In this document: piece after piece, positions 19,313 through 27,682 of the stretch
How the letters are laid out: each line of letters begins with the position of its first letter
Numbering within the stretch: the stretch's first letter is position 1
Assembly: GCF_003991425.1 (NCBI RefSeq)
Contig: NZ_CP034346.1
Coordinates: 2,579,501 to 2,643,500, forward strand
DNA length: 64,000 nt
Origin: Paenibacillus lutimineralis
GTDB taxonomy: Bacteria > Bacillota > Bacilli > Paenibacillales > Paenibacillaceae
Direction of reading: 5' to 3'
Translations under genes and position numbers: made by a program
The notes under the pieces: model-generated
Seen by the model: only the letters and a program-made list of their open reading frames with translations
Told to the model about the DNA's origin: nothing
Database searches by the model: none

Positions 19313-20142
19313 GTTCGATCATAAGTAAAATAGTCCTGCGCACTGCGCAGCTGAAACCCGGCTGTCTCATAGAGCTTCATGGCAGCCGGGTTTTCTATGG
19401 CGACATCTAGCCATATGCTGCGCCCGGCGGCATGCTCCCGAGCGATAACCTGCTGCAATACAGCATGTCCAATCCCTCCGCCTCTATAGCGGGAGTGAAT
19501 AACGAAGCCATAGATCCAGCTCCGATCTTCTAGCCTCGAGACGCGGATCTTGCCGACGGTCTGGCCATCAGCAATGATCAGTTCGTTCTCGGCGATGTCC
19601 TTCGGGCTCAACCGGATATTATCCTGTAGCGTCTGTTCATAGTCACACTGAAAGCCGTCCGCGTCCAGCTGGCTGAGCGATTCCGCATCTTCCGGTGTGG
19701 CAGGACACAGCGATATGCCTGGCCGCACATTGCTCAGTTTGTTCTCCGCCGCAACATATTGCATCTGGTTTTCGGTGAAGGAATAGCGACATCTGACAGT
19801 CTTCAGGAAAGCTTGGCCTGAGGCAGATGCCGCTGGCGTATTCAACAAGATGGAAGAGTACCTTACTGCTTCTTCTCTAGTAATTCCACTTTGCAGCAAT
19901 CTTGTGAAAATCCCTTGTCTTCGGAAATCAGGATGTACCATCCCGCAAATCTCCATATTTCCGCCGATGATATACTTGCCTAAGAAGGCAAGGAGCCGTC
20001 CATCCCGATATTCTGTGAGGTGAAGGCTGTTGTCTTCCTCCGGATTAAGCAGCATATCCCAATTCAGCTTGAGGCCGATCTGATCATTTTGTTCGCAGGT
20101 CGCCTGCAACTCTTGCAATTCATCTACATTTAGTCTCAACAT
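19309..20142 (-). CDS. GNAT acetyltransferase (two-lobed)
   Basis: About 277 residues containing two GNAT-like halves. The first half has ICGMVHPDFRRQGIFTRLLQSG (acetyl-CoA loop RRQGIF) and the second FVIHSRYRGGGIGHAVLQQVI (RGGGIG) followed by SIWLDVAIENPAAMKLYETAGF, the standard GNAT ending. Tandem GNAT proteins often have one active and one structural half. The start at 20142 is chosen for AAAGGATGG upstream; the frame is open 26 codons further but without a ribosome binding site. Convergent with the ABC exporter gene, sharing four bases. Confidence 0.82.
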   Translation of the reverse strand: MLRLNVDELQELQATCEQNDQIGLKLNWDMLLNPEEDNSLHLTEYRDGRLLAFLGKYIIGGNMEICGMVHPDFRRQGIFTRLLQSGITREEAVRYSSILLNTPAASASGQAFLKTVRCRYSFTENQMQYVAAENKLSNVRPGISLCPATPEDAESLSQLDADGFQCDYEQTLQDNIRLSPKDIAENELIIADGQTVGKIRVSRLEDRSWIYGFVIHSRYRGGGIGHAVLQQVIAREHAAGRSIWLDVAIENPAAMKLYETAGFQLRSAQDYFTYDRT

Positions 20143-20310
20143 ATATCTACCATCCTTTGCTAGTATTCTAGTATAAGGAACAACGAGATAGCAATATAAC
20201 AGGATCAAGGATTCATTCACCTGCTGAATACATCAAATTCTTGACAAATTCATTCCGGCAGAGTAGCTTGGGATTATTATACAAAAAACGGAGGAAGGCA
20301 GGGGAGAGCT

Positions 20311-21093
20311 ATGGAGAAGAATGTTGTAGAGATGAAGGGTGTGAGCTGGCGGCGCGAAGGGAAGACGGTGCTGCAGCAAATCGATTGGACGGTACAAGAA
20401 GGAGAGCACTGGGCTTTATTTGGCCTCAATGGCTCAGGCAAGACTACTCTGCTTAATTTACTCTGCGGTTATATCTGGCCGACCAGCGGACAGATCAGCG
20501 TACTCGGCCATAAATTTGGCGAGGTAGATTTAAGAGAATTGCGCAAATCCATCGGCTGGGTCAGCTCTTCGCTACAAGAGCGGCTGCACGGGAATGAGAA
20601 AGCGCAAAATCTCGTTGTGAGCGGTAAATTTGCCTCCATTGGTCTTTATGAGAAGCCGACGGAGGCGGATTACGAACAAGCTTCAGCCCTCATGGAGCAA
20701 TTGCGCTGTGGGCATTTGCTGGATCGCACTTACCAAACCTGTTCTCAAGGAGAGAAGCAGAAGCTGCTGATTGCCAGAGCTTTAATGGCGGCACCGCGTC
20801 TGCTTATTCTTGATGAAGCGGCAAATGGGCTTGATTTTATATCGAAGGAAGGCTTGCTTGACAGTATCAGTGAGCTGGCGAAGCAACCTGATGCCCCAAG
20901 CATGATTTATGTGACACACCATACGGAGGAAATTTTACCGATCTTCTCCCATTCCTTATTGATTCGGCGCGGAGAGATCTTTGCCCAGGGCAAGACGCAG
21001 GAAGTACTGAATAGCGACCAATTGTCCGATTTCTTCGAGATGTCGGTTGATCTGAATTGGAATCAAGGCCGTGCCTGGCTATCGCGAAAATAA
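20311..21093 (+). CDS. ABC transporter ATP-binding protein, YlmA-like
   Basis: A 260-residue stand-alone nucleotide-binding protein. Walker A is GLNGSGKTT (about 38-46), the Q-loop region SIGWVSSSLQERLHGNE, the signature CSQGEKQK (an SQGEK variant of LSGGQ), Walker B LLILDEAANGLD and switch His in YVTHHTEEI. The SQGEK signature and EAANGLD are typical of the YlmA/ModF-like group, whose permease partner is often unknown; no permease gene lies nearby. GGGGAGAG precedes the ATG. Followed by a repeat element and the prohibitin-like gene. Confidence 0.87.
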   Translation: MEKNVVEMKGVSWRREGKTVLQQIDWTVQEGEHWALFGLNGSGKTTLLNLLCGYIWPTSGQISVLGHKFGEVDLRELRKSIGWVSSSLQERLHGNEKAQNLVVSGKFASIGLYEKPTEADYEQASALMEQLRCGHLLDRTYQTCSQGEKQKLLIARALMAAPRLLILDEAANGLDFISKEGLLDSISELAKQPDAPSMIYVTHHTEEILPIFSHSLLIRRGEIFAQGKTQEVLNSDQLSDFFEMSVDLNWNQGRAWLSRK

Positions 21094-21146
21094 ACTCTGT
21101 TGCAAATTTTGCTACTTTTTCCAGAGTGCAACGTACTATTAGTAAT

Positions 21147-21254
21147 GTACGTTCAAAAAGGCCGGTTTTCAGTACTGAAGCTTATGCTTCCGATGTGCAT
21201 TTTTTCAAAATGCTTCAGTTGGATGTGGCAGGGTGGACTTTTTGAGCAACCTCT
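21147..21254. repeat. MITE-like dispersed element, copy A
   Basis: About 108 bp, starting GTACGTTCAAAAAGGCCGG and ending GGACTTTTTGAGCAACCTCT. The ends form an imperfect inverted repeat (CAAAAAG / CTTTTTG). A second, longer copy with the same ends but a different centre lies at 53105-53233. No reading frame inside. Confidence 0.7.
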
Positions 21255-21285
21255 ACAGAATAGCAAAATAAACGGAGGGATCCAT

Positions 21286-22125
21286 ATGGAGATGGGAACA
21301 AACCCTGGAGTGAAGAAGCCAGTCAAGCTACGAGGATTAACAGGTGTTATTATTACGGTCATTATTGTCGGAATTATTGCGATGGGCAGCTTTACGCAGG
21401 TAGAATTCGGCCATGTTGGGTTGTATAAAACATTTGGGAAATTGAATAGCGAAGTGTTGTCTCCAGGGATTCACTTCAAGATTCCGTTCATTCAGTCCGT
21501 CATTCAGGTGAACACCCAGGTGACCAAAGCGGAGACGGATACAACAGCTTCTTCAAAGGATTTGCAGCCAGTGTCAACACATGTTGCCGTCAACTATTCT
21601 GTAAATAAAGTGTCGGCCTACAATCTAATGAACAATATTGGAGGAGCCTTCGATACGATCATTATTAACCCGGCCGTACAGGAGATTGTCAAAGAGGTGA
21701 CCGCGAGATATCAGGCCGAGGATCTGATTGCCAAGCGGGATGTCGTTGCTGGAGAGATTAGCGAACTGCTGACAGCCCGTCTCGCAAAGTACGATCTTAT
21801 TGTCAATGAGATTAACATCGTCGACTTTAAATTTTCCGATGCTTTCAATCAGTCAATTGAAGCGAAGCAGGTAGCTCAGCAACAGGCACTCAAAGCCAGT
21901 AATGATCTGAAGCGGGTTGAGATCGAGGCTAAGCAGAAGATTGCCCAAGCCCAAGCCGAGGCGGAGTCTCTTAAGCTGAAGAAGCAGGAAGTTACGCCAG
22001 AGCTCATCCAATTGAAGCAGATCGAGGTTCAAGAGAAGGCGCTGGAGAAATGGGATGGGAAGCTTCCATCTGTAACAGGAGGAGCAACACCATTCATCGA
22101 TATTCAATCGTTAACTAGCAAATAA
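21286..22125 (+). CDS. Prohibitin-like SPFH domain protein
   Basis: A 280-residue membrane-anchored protein. A single N-terminal helix (GVIITVIIVGIIAMGSFTQV, about residues 20-40) is followed by the SPFH/prohibitin domain (GHVGLYKTFGKLNSEVLSPGIHFKIP) and a long C-terminal coiled coil rich in Ala, Glu and Lys (EAKQVAQQQALKASNDLKR). Prohibitin homologues oligomerise in the membrane and organise microdomains or chaperone membrane protein turnover. Start is set by CGGAGGGATCC before ATG at 21286; the frame upstream of it lies in the repeat element and is not coding. Ends at a bidirectional terminator. Confidence 0.87.
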   Translation: MEMGTNPGVKKPVKLRGLTGVIITVIIVGIIAMGSFTQVEFGHVGLYKTFGKLNSEVLSPGIHFKIPFIQSVIQVNTQVTKAETDTTASSKDLQPVSTHVAVNYSVNKVSAYNLMNNIGGAFDTIIINPAVQEIVKEVTARYQAEDLIAKRDVVAGEISELLTARLAKYDLIVNEINIVDFKFSDAFNQSIEAKQVAQQQALKASNDLKRVEIEAKQKIAQAQAEAESLKLKKQEVTPELIQLKQIEVQEKALEKWDGKLPSVTGGATPFIDIQSLTSK

Positions 22126-22142
22126 TCTACATTTGTGAAATT

Positions 22143-22174
22143 AAAAATGCCGCCTCTTTGGGCGGTATTTTTAT
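22143..22174. terminator. Bidirectional terminator
   Basis: AAAAATGCCGCC (22143-22154) pairs with GGCGGTATTTTT (22161-22172), one G-T wobble, six-base loop. It overlaps the stop codon of the convergent germination gene. Confidence 0.85.
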
Positions 22175-23274
22175 GTTTGCTGCTGCCCGGGCTTAGAGGA
22201 ACGACTACGGATCAGATAGGAGATCCAATAGATGATAGGTATTAGAATCTCACACACGATTAGCAATCCGGGCAATTTGAAGGAATATAGATCATTCAGT
22301 TCGGTCTGAGTCCTGATCATTATCATGGATAGTATCGTTATGAAGGCGGTCAGAGACAGTGTAAAAGGTCGATGATCCTTGACTTTAGTAAGCTGTGAGA
22401 TGCAGAACGTGGTCATGAAGACCGTGAAGCATATTTTGACAAATAGGCTCGTTAGCCACAGGATGATCAGAATCGGGTCACCTGTCTGCAGGAATGAACC
22501 GGTCGAAATGAAGGTCGTTATTTCCAGATCCGGGTAAGACAAATTTGCCGTGATCTCGGGTCCGAAGGCGGACAATACAACGAATAAATGCGACAAATTC
22601 ATAAAAACTGAGAGTACAATTGCCCACAGTATAGTTTTATGTGCTTTTTTCGGAGTTTTCATATAAGGCATTAATAGGAACAGGAAGGATATTTCGCCGA
22701 ACATGGCGATGTTTAAAAAAATTCCATTCCCCAATTGAGCGGGTTCAAGATGCGTAAGGAAGGCCGGTAACATCTCTACCTGTAGCTCCCCAGCAGCCAG
22801 AAACGGAAGAATAAAATAGGACAGGGCACTAAGTAGAAAAATGCCCTGTGCAGCCCGGAATATCGTAAACACACCGGAATAGACAGCATAAGCTATAGCC
22901 AGACTGAAGGTGAGGAGAACAGCCCAGGACGGCGTGCCGATTAAATACTCCGTGAGCAGGAAGTTTGACATTTGTCTTATGTTGATCGCGGCAAGCATTA
23001 TATTGGTAAATATCACCAAAGCCATAAAAAAGGTATGCGGCCACTTGCCGACCAGTTCATGCCCGTATTCGACAGCAAATTCATCGGGTCTGGCCCGGCT
23101 TACTTTCAAGGCAGGGTAGATCAGCAGCCAGGCCAGAAATGGGCCTATTAGTGAGGCGAGGAGAGAGGAATATTTGCTGGTATCGGCCAGAGGGTTTTCG
23201 ATAAAGGCCGCGAAAGTCGTATACATCGACATACTGTACAACGTAAAAATCTGAAGTGAAGTAATTTTCTTCAT
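22171..23274 (-). CDS. Spore germination GerAB-type permease
   Basis: A 367-residue, ten-helix membrane protein of the GerB family (APC superfamily, endospore germination). It begins KKITSLQIFTLYSMSMYTTF and has the expected hydrophobic segments up to IIYWISYLIRSR. In germinant receptors this subunit binds or senses the nutrient within the membrane. It is the last gene of a minus-strand operon in the order A-C-D-B. The neighbours confirm the assignment; the germinant cannot be predicted. Confidence 0.9.
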   Translation of the reverse strand: MKKITSLQIFTLYSMSMYTTFAAFIENPLADTSKYSSLLASLIGPFLAWLLIYPALKVSRARPDEFAVEYGHELVGKWPHTFFMALVIFTNIMLAAINIRQMSNFLLTEYLIGTPSWAVLLTFSLAIAYAVYSGVFTIFRAAQGIFLLSALSYFILPFLAAGELQVEMLPAFLTHLEPAQLGNGIFLNIAMFGEISFLFLLMPYMKTPKKAHKTILWAIVLSVFMNLSHLFVVLSAFGPEITANLSYPDLEITTFISTGSFLQTGDPILIILWLTSLFVKICFTVFMTTFCISQLTKVKDHRPFTLSLTAFITILSMIMIRTQTELNDLYSFKLPGLLIVCEILIPIIYWISYLIRSRSSKPGQQQT

Positions 23275-23295
23275 TTTCGCTGTTCCTCCTCTAGG

Positions 23296-23517
23296 CTATT
23301 TTCTTCCCGGCCCTATCAAGATGTGATTTTCAATATAGTCTAACACCGTGTAAAGGTTGCACGTCTCCTTGAATGCGTACTGCAGTTCAATCAGGATCAG
23401 CAGAAGGATTGTTATCGATAGACCGATGATTTTTTTCTTCAGACTTGCCTTTAGGCTACGCAGTTTGAACCAGTCAAAGATGATAATCAGAACAAACAAG
23501 AATCCGATCCAGCCCAT
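23296..23517 (-). CDS. Small two-helix membrane protein, GerD-subunit-like (YfkS type)
   Basis: A 73-residue protein with two hydrophobic segments (IGFLFVLIIIFDWF and IIGLSITILLLILIELQ) and a short polar tail. Its place between the C and B genes of a germinant receptor operon, its size and topology match the optional fourth subunit of such receptors (for example YfkS in the B. subtilis yfkQRST operon), which modulates receptor behaviour. Assignment rests mainly on context; the sequence is too short to be distinctive. GAGGGAGGA precedes the start. Confidence 0.7.
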   Translation of the reverse strand: MGWIGFLFVLIIIFDWFKLRSLKASLKKKIIGLSITILLLILIELQYAFKETCNLYTVLDYIENHILIGPGRK

Positions 23518-23544
23518 ATCCTCCCTCCGCAGCTCAATTTTTTT

Positions 23545-24729
23545 CTATCGTTCTGTAGAGCGATAGAAAGTCCCCGTATGATTTAATGTAATATCTACAT
23601 CGATTTCGATCTTTAGTTGATCGGCATAATAGTCATCCCATTGATGCTGTATCTGTCTCCATGCCTTTGGATAACGCCAGTCCAAGTAGTCGCTGAGCCG
23701 GAAAGCATCGCATTTTATCTGTTTCGTAGATTGAAATGTTTGATGCATAAGTCGTGCCAGATCTTTATTTAATGTTTCCCGCAGTTTGATCAACATCTCA
23801 CTATTCTTGATATCAAGATTCGAGTTGGATGAGAAGATATATGCGGCTCCCCGGCTCTTGACCTGAAAGCTGATTTGATTGTTATTAAACATAGGCTTTA
23901 TCTTTGTTTTAATATCGCTGATTCTAAATGTTATCTCTTTACTGTCCGTTGGGGATTTGATAGAAGATATAGCTTCATCAATTTGTGATGTGATCCAGAG
24001 AGCACCCCTAAGCTCATCATAGGACAGATGGCGGCCAGCGACCATTTTGCCATTCTTGAATAATGCAGCACCGTCCGGTCTGGCCCAGAGATGTTTGTCC
24101 GGATTAACAACATCGCTATTTTGGAACTCTTTGAAGCTGAGCCGTGGTATTAGAATATCCCCGGTCCTTTTCTTGGCCATTAAGAAATCCTTGACCGTTG
24201 TATTGAGTGTCAGATGCTCGTCAATAAACTTGCTAAGAACTGTTGAGATGAAGCGTTCGCCTACCGCAGGAGATTTCTTAATATCCTCGACCGAATCCTC
24301 GGTTACGAATAAGTTGGCGCTAATATGAAAATTAGGCTGTCGACTGATTAAATCAATGATGGGATCCATTCCTTGTTCTGCGAAACGACTACCAACGACA
24401 ATGACACGTGTCTGGCCGAAGAAGATATCTCTCGTCGTATCTAATTGAAGATCCCGTAAAATTTGTCCAATCTCTTTACCCTTTTTAGAAATGAAGGTGA
24501 ACGGCTCCCCGCCGCCCTTGCTTTGGCCCCCCGTCTGGCTCGGGACCATCCGGTTGGGAAGAGGAATGCCGAAAGAGACTTCCAGATGACCGTCCTCCAA
24601 CAGATCGATCGTCATAATCGTTGGAAAAACCCTGTTATTTAACTCAGAGGATGACCAGCATCCGCCCAACATAAGCACTAACAATAGCAGCGGCGCAGTA
24701 AAGTATAGCCTAGCCGGCCATTTCTTCAT
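23545..24729 (-). CDS. Spore germination GerAC-type lipoprotein
   Basis: A 394-residue Ger(x)C protein. The N terminus is a lipoprotein signal with lipobox LGGC (Cys about residue 24), followed by WSSSELNNRVFPTIM and the conserved GKEIGQILRDLQLDTTRDIFFGQTRVIV segment. The C-terminal half contains the third domain with DYLDWRYPKAWRQIQHQWDDYY. The protein is anchored outside the inner spore membrane and is required for receptor function. Its ATG overlaps the stop of the upstream GerA gene (ATGA), so translation is coupled. Confidence 0.92.
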   Translation of the reverse strand: MKKWPARLYFTAPLLLLVLMLGGCWSSSELNNRVFPTIMTIDLLEDGHLEVSFGIPLPNRMVPSQTGGQSKGGGEPFTFISKKGKEIGQILRDLQLDTTRDIFFGQTRVIVVGSRFAEQGMDPIIDLISRQPNFHISANLFVTEDSVEDIKKSPAVGERFISTVLSKFIDEHLTLNTTVKDFLMAKKRTGDILIPRLSFKEFQNSDVVNPDKHLWARPDGAALFKNGKMVAGRHLSYDELRGALWITSQIDEAISSIKSPTDSKEITFRISDIKTKIKPMFNNNQISFQVKSRGAAYIFSSNSNLDIKNSEMLIKLRETLNKDLARLMHQTFQSTKQIKCDAFRLSDYLDWRYPKAWRQIQHQWDDYYADQLKIEIDVDITLNHTGTFYRSTER

Positions 24730-26315
24730 TCATTCTCACCCTTCGGCTTGGCCCATCCGCGGGCATTCTTTGAAACTCGATGACGATTATTAGAGGTAAG
24801 GGGAGAGCGGGTACGCATGGATGTCCAGGGTCCCCTTATCAACGTATCGCTCTGATCTTCCATAATAAACGGCGTCAATGGAGATAAATAAGGAATTCCA
24901 AATGATTGGAGATTAACTAGGTGAATGTAGATTAAGATCAGGGCGCAGGCAATCCCGTAAAGTCCGAACAAGGATGCTAAGATCATGGTAGGGAAGCGAA
25001 GTATCCTAATTGCAATTCCAAGATCATAATGCGGGATAATGAACGAGGCAATGCCAGTTAACGAGACGATGATCACCATAGCAGCGGATACGATTCCCGC
25101 TTGTACCGCAGCCGTGCCGATAATGAGCGCGCCAATAATGGATACTGCCTGACCGATCGATTTAGGGATACGGATCGAGGCTTCCCGCAGCGCCTCGAAG
25201 GCGATCTCCATCATGAACGCTTCATAGATGACCGGAAAGGGTACAATCTCCCGGGAGGAAGCGATTGTAACCAGCAGCGGAAAGGGAATCATCTGCGGAT
25301 GAAATGTAGTGATTGCAATGTATAGAGACGGCAGCAGAAGGGAGACAAAAAAGAAGAAATAACGGATCAGTCGAATAAAAGATCCAGCGATGAACCAAAT
25401 ATTATAATCGTCCGCCGATTGCATCAGCATAGACAAAGTAACGGGCGCAACCAGGCAGACGGGAGTTCCGTTCATCATAATCGCTATTCTTCCCTCCAGC
25501 AGAGAGGCTGTAACGGTATCCGGTCTTTCCGTATATTCAACCTGAGGGAAAGGGGAGTAAGGATTGTCCTTAAGGAATTCCTCAATATAGAATGTCCCTA
25601 CAATGCCATCTATCTCAATGTAGGATAATCTCCGTTTCACCTCTTCTACGAGTTCTGGCTTACATACGCCTTCAATATAACTGATGATTAGTTTGGTCTG
25701 GGTCTTCTTGCCGATAATAATACTCTCTGTTTTGAGGGCCGGTGTTTTCAAATGCCGACGCAGCATAGTTAAATTGGTTGGCAGATCCTCAATAAAAGAT
25801 TCCCGTGAACCGCGGATAATGGACTCATTCGGTGTCTCCTCGATGGAGCGAGTCGTATAAGAGGCCACTTCAAAGTTGATCATTCGGTTATCCCCATCAA
25901 TGAGCAGGGAGGCACAGGAACTAAGGATATGGGTTAGACATTGGTTCATGTCGGAAGTAACAGTATAGTGTGAGACGGACAGGGACCTGCGTTCAAATAG
26001 AGTCTTATAGACATTTGAAGAGTCCGATGCTTCAGTTAATAGATCGTGCAATATGAAGTGCTGAAGTGAGTTCTGGTCTATCATTCCATTGAGATAGATA
26101 ATGGCGCAGCCCTCGCCAGAGGATAGTTCAAATTCCCGAAAAATAACGTCCGAGCAATTGTTAAATTGCTGCTTGAACCAGTCCAGACGTGGTTTGAGGT
26201 ACTTGTCAGTCGTCTCTAGGGCAGGCAATTCTGTACGTGGAGGTTGTCCGCTTTTGGAAGGTGATGATTTTGGATTACGATCATGAACGCGTCTTTTGCG
26301 TCCCCAGGGCCACAT
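24726..26315 (-). CDS. Spore germination GerAA-type protein
   Basis: About 529 residues. A basic hydrophilic N terminus (WPWGRKRRVHDRN) leads to the N-terminal domain (about 50-290) with FEVASYTTRSIEETPNESIIRGSRESFIEDL, the family hallmark, and LLEGRIAIMMNGTP; the C-terminal half has several membrane helices (FFFFVSLLLPSLYIAITTFHP, IVPFPVIYEAFMMEIAFEALREA). GerA subunits form the germinant-gated oligomer in the inner spore membrane. The start at 26315 is chosen because AAAGGAG lies just upstream; another ATG lies 18 bp earlier without a site. First gene of the A-C-D-B operon. Confidence 0.92.
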   Translation of the reverse strand: MWPWGRKRRVHDRNPKSSPSKSGQPPRTELPALETTDKYLKPRLDWFKQQFNNCSDVIFREFELSSGEGCAIIYLNGMIDQNSLQHFILHDLLTEASDSSNVYKTLFERRSLSVSHYTVTSDMNQCLTHILSSCASLLIDGDNRMINFEVASYTTRSIEETPNESIIRGSRESFIEDLPTNLTMLRRHLKTPALKTESIIIGKKTQTKLIISYIEGVCKPELVEEVKRRLSYIEIDGIVGTFYIEEFLKDNPYSPFPQVEYTERPDTVTASLLEGRIAIMMNGTPVCLVAPVTLSMLMQSADDYNIWFIAGSFIRLIRYFFFFVSLLLPSLYIAITTFHPQMIPFPLLVTIASSREIVPFPVIYEAFMMEIAFEALREASIRIPKSIGQAVSIIGALIIGTAAVQAGIVSAAMVIIVSLTGIASFIIPHYDLGIAIRILRFPTMILASLFGLYGIACALILIYIHLVNLQSFGIPYLSPLTPFIMEDQSDTLIRGPWTSMRTRSPLTSNNRHRVSKNARGWAKPKGENE

Positions 26316-26541
26316 GTTAACATCTCCTTTCAACCCAAATTATGTGATTCAGATTATAAGGTTCGCGAATAGAGGAAGTTTTATGCAAATGAATCTTAAG
26401 TACTATTTAGAGAAAGCGTTTTTTATTCGATATTAATAGTGCAAAGTATCGTGATTATTGTGATTCAGTTACATACACCTATACTTAATAGATCCGTCAG
26501 ACTAAGAAGGCCTAAATTTGTCGAGAGGAGGCTGAATATTT

Positions 26542-27585
26542 ATGAAAATGCATATTACTGATCTCAAGGACGGGGACCGGTTACAATCCGATTTGTTCAA
26601 TCGTGCCGGGCTCCACGTATTAGCGAAGGGAACGAGCGTACATAAAGAAGAAATTGCTCTTCTGTACAGGCAGAGCATCGACTATATCGATATCGAGCCG
26701 CGGGTTGATTCAACCGCTCTATTCGGGCTGGATCGCAGCGGATTCTCCAGCCGATTGCAAGAGAACTTCGAGCTCACGGTCAAGGGGTACCAGTCGATCT
26801 TTCTGGAGGCGTTGACTACCGGGAAATTCAATCAAGCGATGGTGGATGACAAGCTTCAGCCCATGCTTGAGGTTATAGATGAGAAGAAGGATGTCGTGTC
26901 CTTGTTGATTTATTTCGGGCAAGATGACGTCAATATTTATAATCATTCCTTACAAGTGGGACTCTTGTCTTATTACATCGCATATTGGTTAGGTTATTCC
27001 CAGCAAGAGTGTGTAGATGTCAGTAAAGCGGGGTATTTGCATGATATAGGCAAGAGCAGGGTACCGCAGGAAATTCGCAATCAGTCCCATCCTTTGAACG
27101 ATGAGGAGAAGGTGGAGCTTCGAAAACATACGAGATACGGTTATGAGATTATCAAGGATTCGATGTCTGATGAACGGATCGCCTTGGCGGCCTTGCAGCA
27201 TCATGAGCGGGAGGATGGCTCCGGCCATCCGCATGGATTGTACAAAGATCAAATCCATCCGTATGCTCAAATCGTGGCGGTAGCGAATGCTTACGTTGAT
27301 ATGACTGCCCCGGATGAGAACGGCAACAAGCTTACGTTATTGACGGTGCTTCGCAAAATATATGAACTTGGTTTCGGTGTATTGAATGAACGCGCAGTTC
27401 AAGTGCTGACCCGTAATCTGATGCCCAACTTTATTGGAAAGAAGGTACGACTCAGCAACGGGGAGACCGCAACCATTGTATGGACGAACCCTTCGGATAT
27501 TTTCAGACCGTTAGTTCAATCTGAGCAGAATTTTTACGATTTATCCACGGAACGGAATATCGAGATTACAGATGTTTTTATGTAA
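26542..27585 (+). CDS. HD-GYP domain protein, probable cyclic-di-GMP phosphodiesterase
   Basis: A 347-residue soluble protein. Residues 1-120 form an N-terminal domain of the kind often fused to HD-GYP proteins in Bacilli; residues 125-300 form the HD-GYP domain with HSLQVGLLSYYIA, the metal-binding YLHDIGKSRVP (HD about 168-169), KHTRYGYEII, and the GYP region HHEREDGSGHPHG, where the canonical Gly-Tyr-Pro reads Gly-His-Pro. The C-terminal 45 residues form a small beta domain. Such proteins hydrolyse cyclic-di-GMP to pGpG or GMP. GAGAGGAGG precedes the start; monocistronic with a strong terminator. Confidence 0.87.
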   Translation: MKMHITDLKDGDRLQSDLFNRAGLHVLAKGTSVHKEEIALLYRQSIDYIDIEPRVDSTALFGLDRSGFSSRLQENFELTVKGYQSIFLEALTTGKFNQAMVDDKLQPMLEVIDEKKDVVSLLIYFGQDDVNIYNHSLQVGLLSYYIAYWLGYSQQECVDVSKAGYLHDIGKSRVPQEIRNQSHPLNDEEKVELRKHTRYGYEIIKDSMSDERIALAALQHHEREDGSGHPHGLYKDQIHPYAQIVAVANAYVDMTAPDENGNKLTLLTVLRKIYELGFGVLNERAVQVLTRNLMPNFIGKKVRLSNGETATIVWTNPSDIFRPLVQSEQNFYDLSTERNIEITDVFM

Positions 27586-27588
27586 TTT

Positions 27589-27643
27589 ACAACATCAAGG
27601 CCGCTGCCGGAATTTTCCGGTCAGCGGCCTTGATGTTGTTTAT
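27589..27643. terminator. Very strong terminator between HD-GYP gene and mprF remnant
   Basis: ACAACATCAAGGCCGCTG-CCGG pairs with CCGG-T-CAGCGGCCTTGATGTTGT over about 22 bp with one bulge and a six-base AATTTT loop. Confidence 0.85.
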
Positions 27644-27682
27644 AGGGTTTCAGCCCCGTATCTTTAGATGGAGCCGCTCGCT

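Noticed and set aside
26407..26433. Sigma-D promoter before the HD-GYP gene
   Set aside because: TTCGATAT resembles the sigma-D -10 at 6 of 8 positions but no matching TAAA lies at the right spacing.
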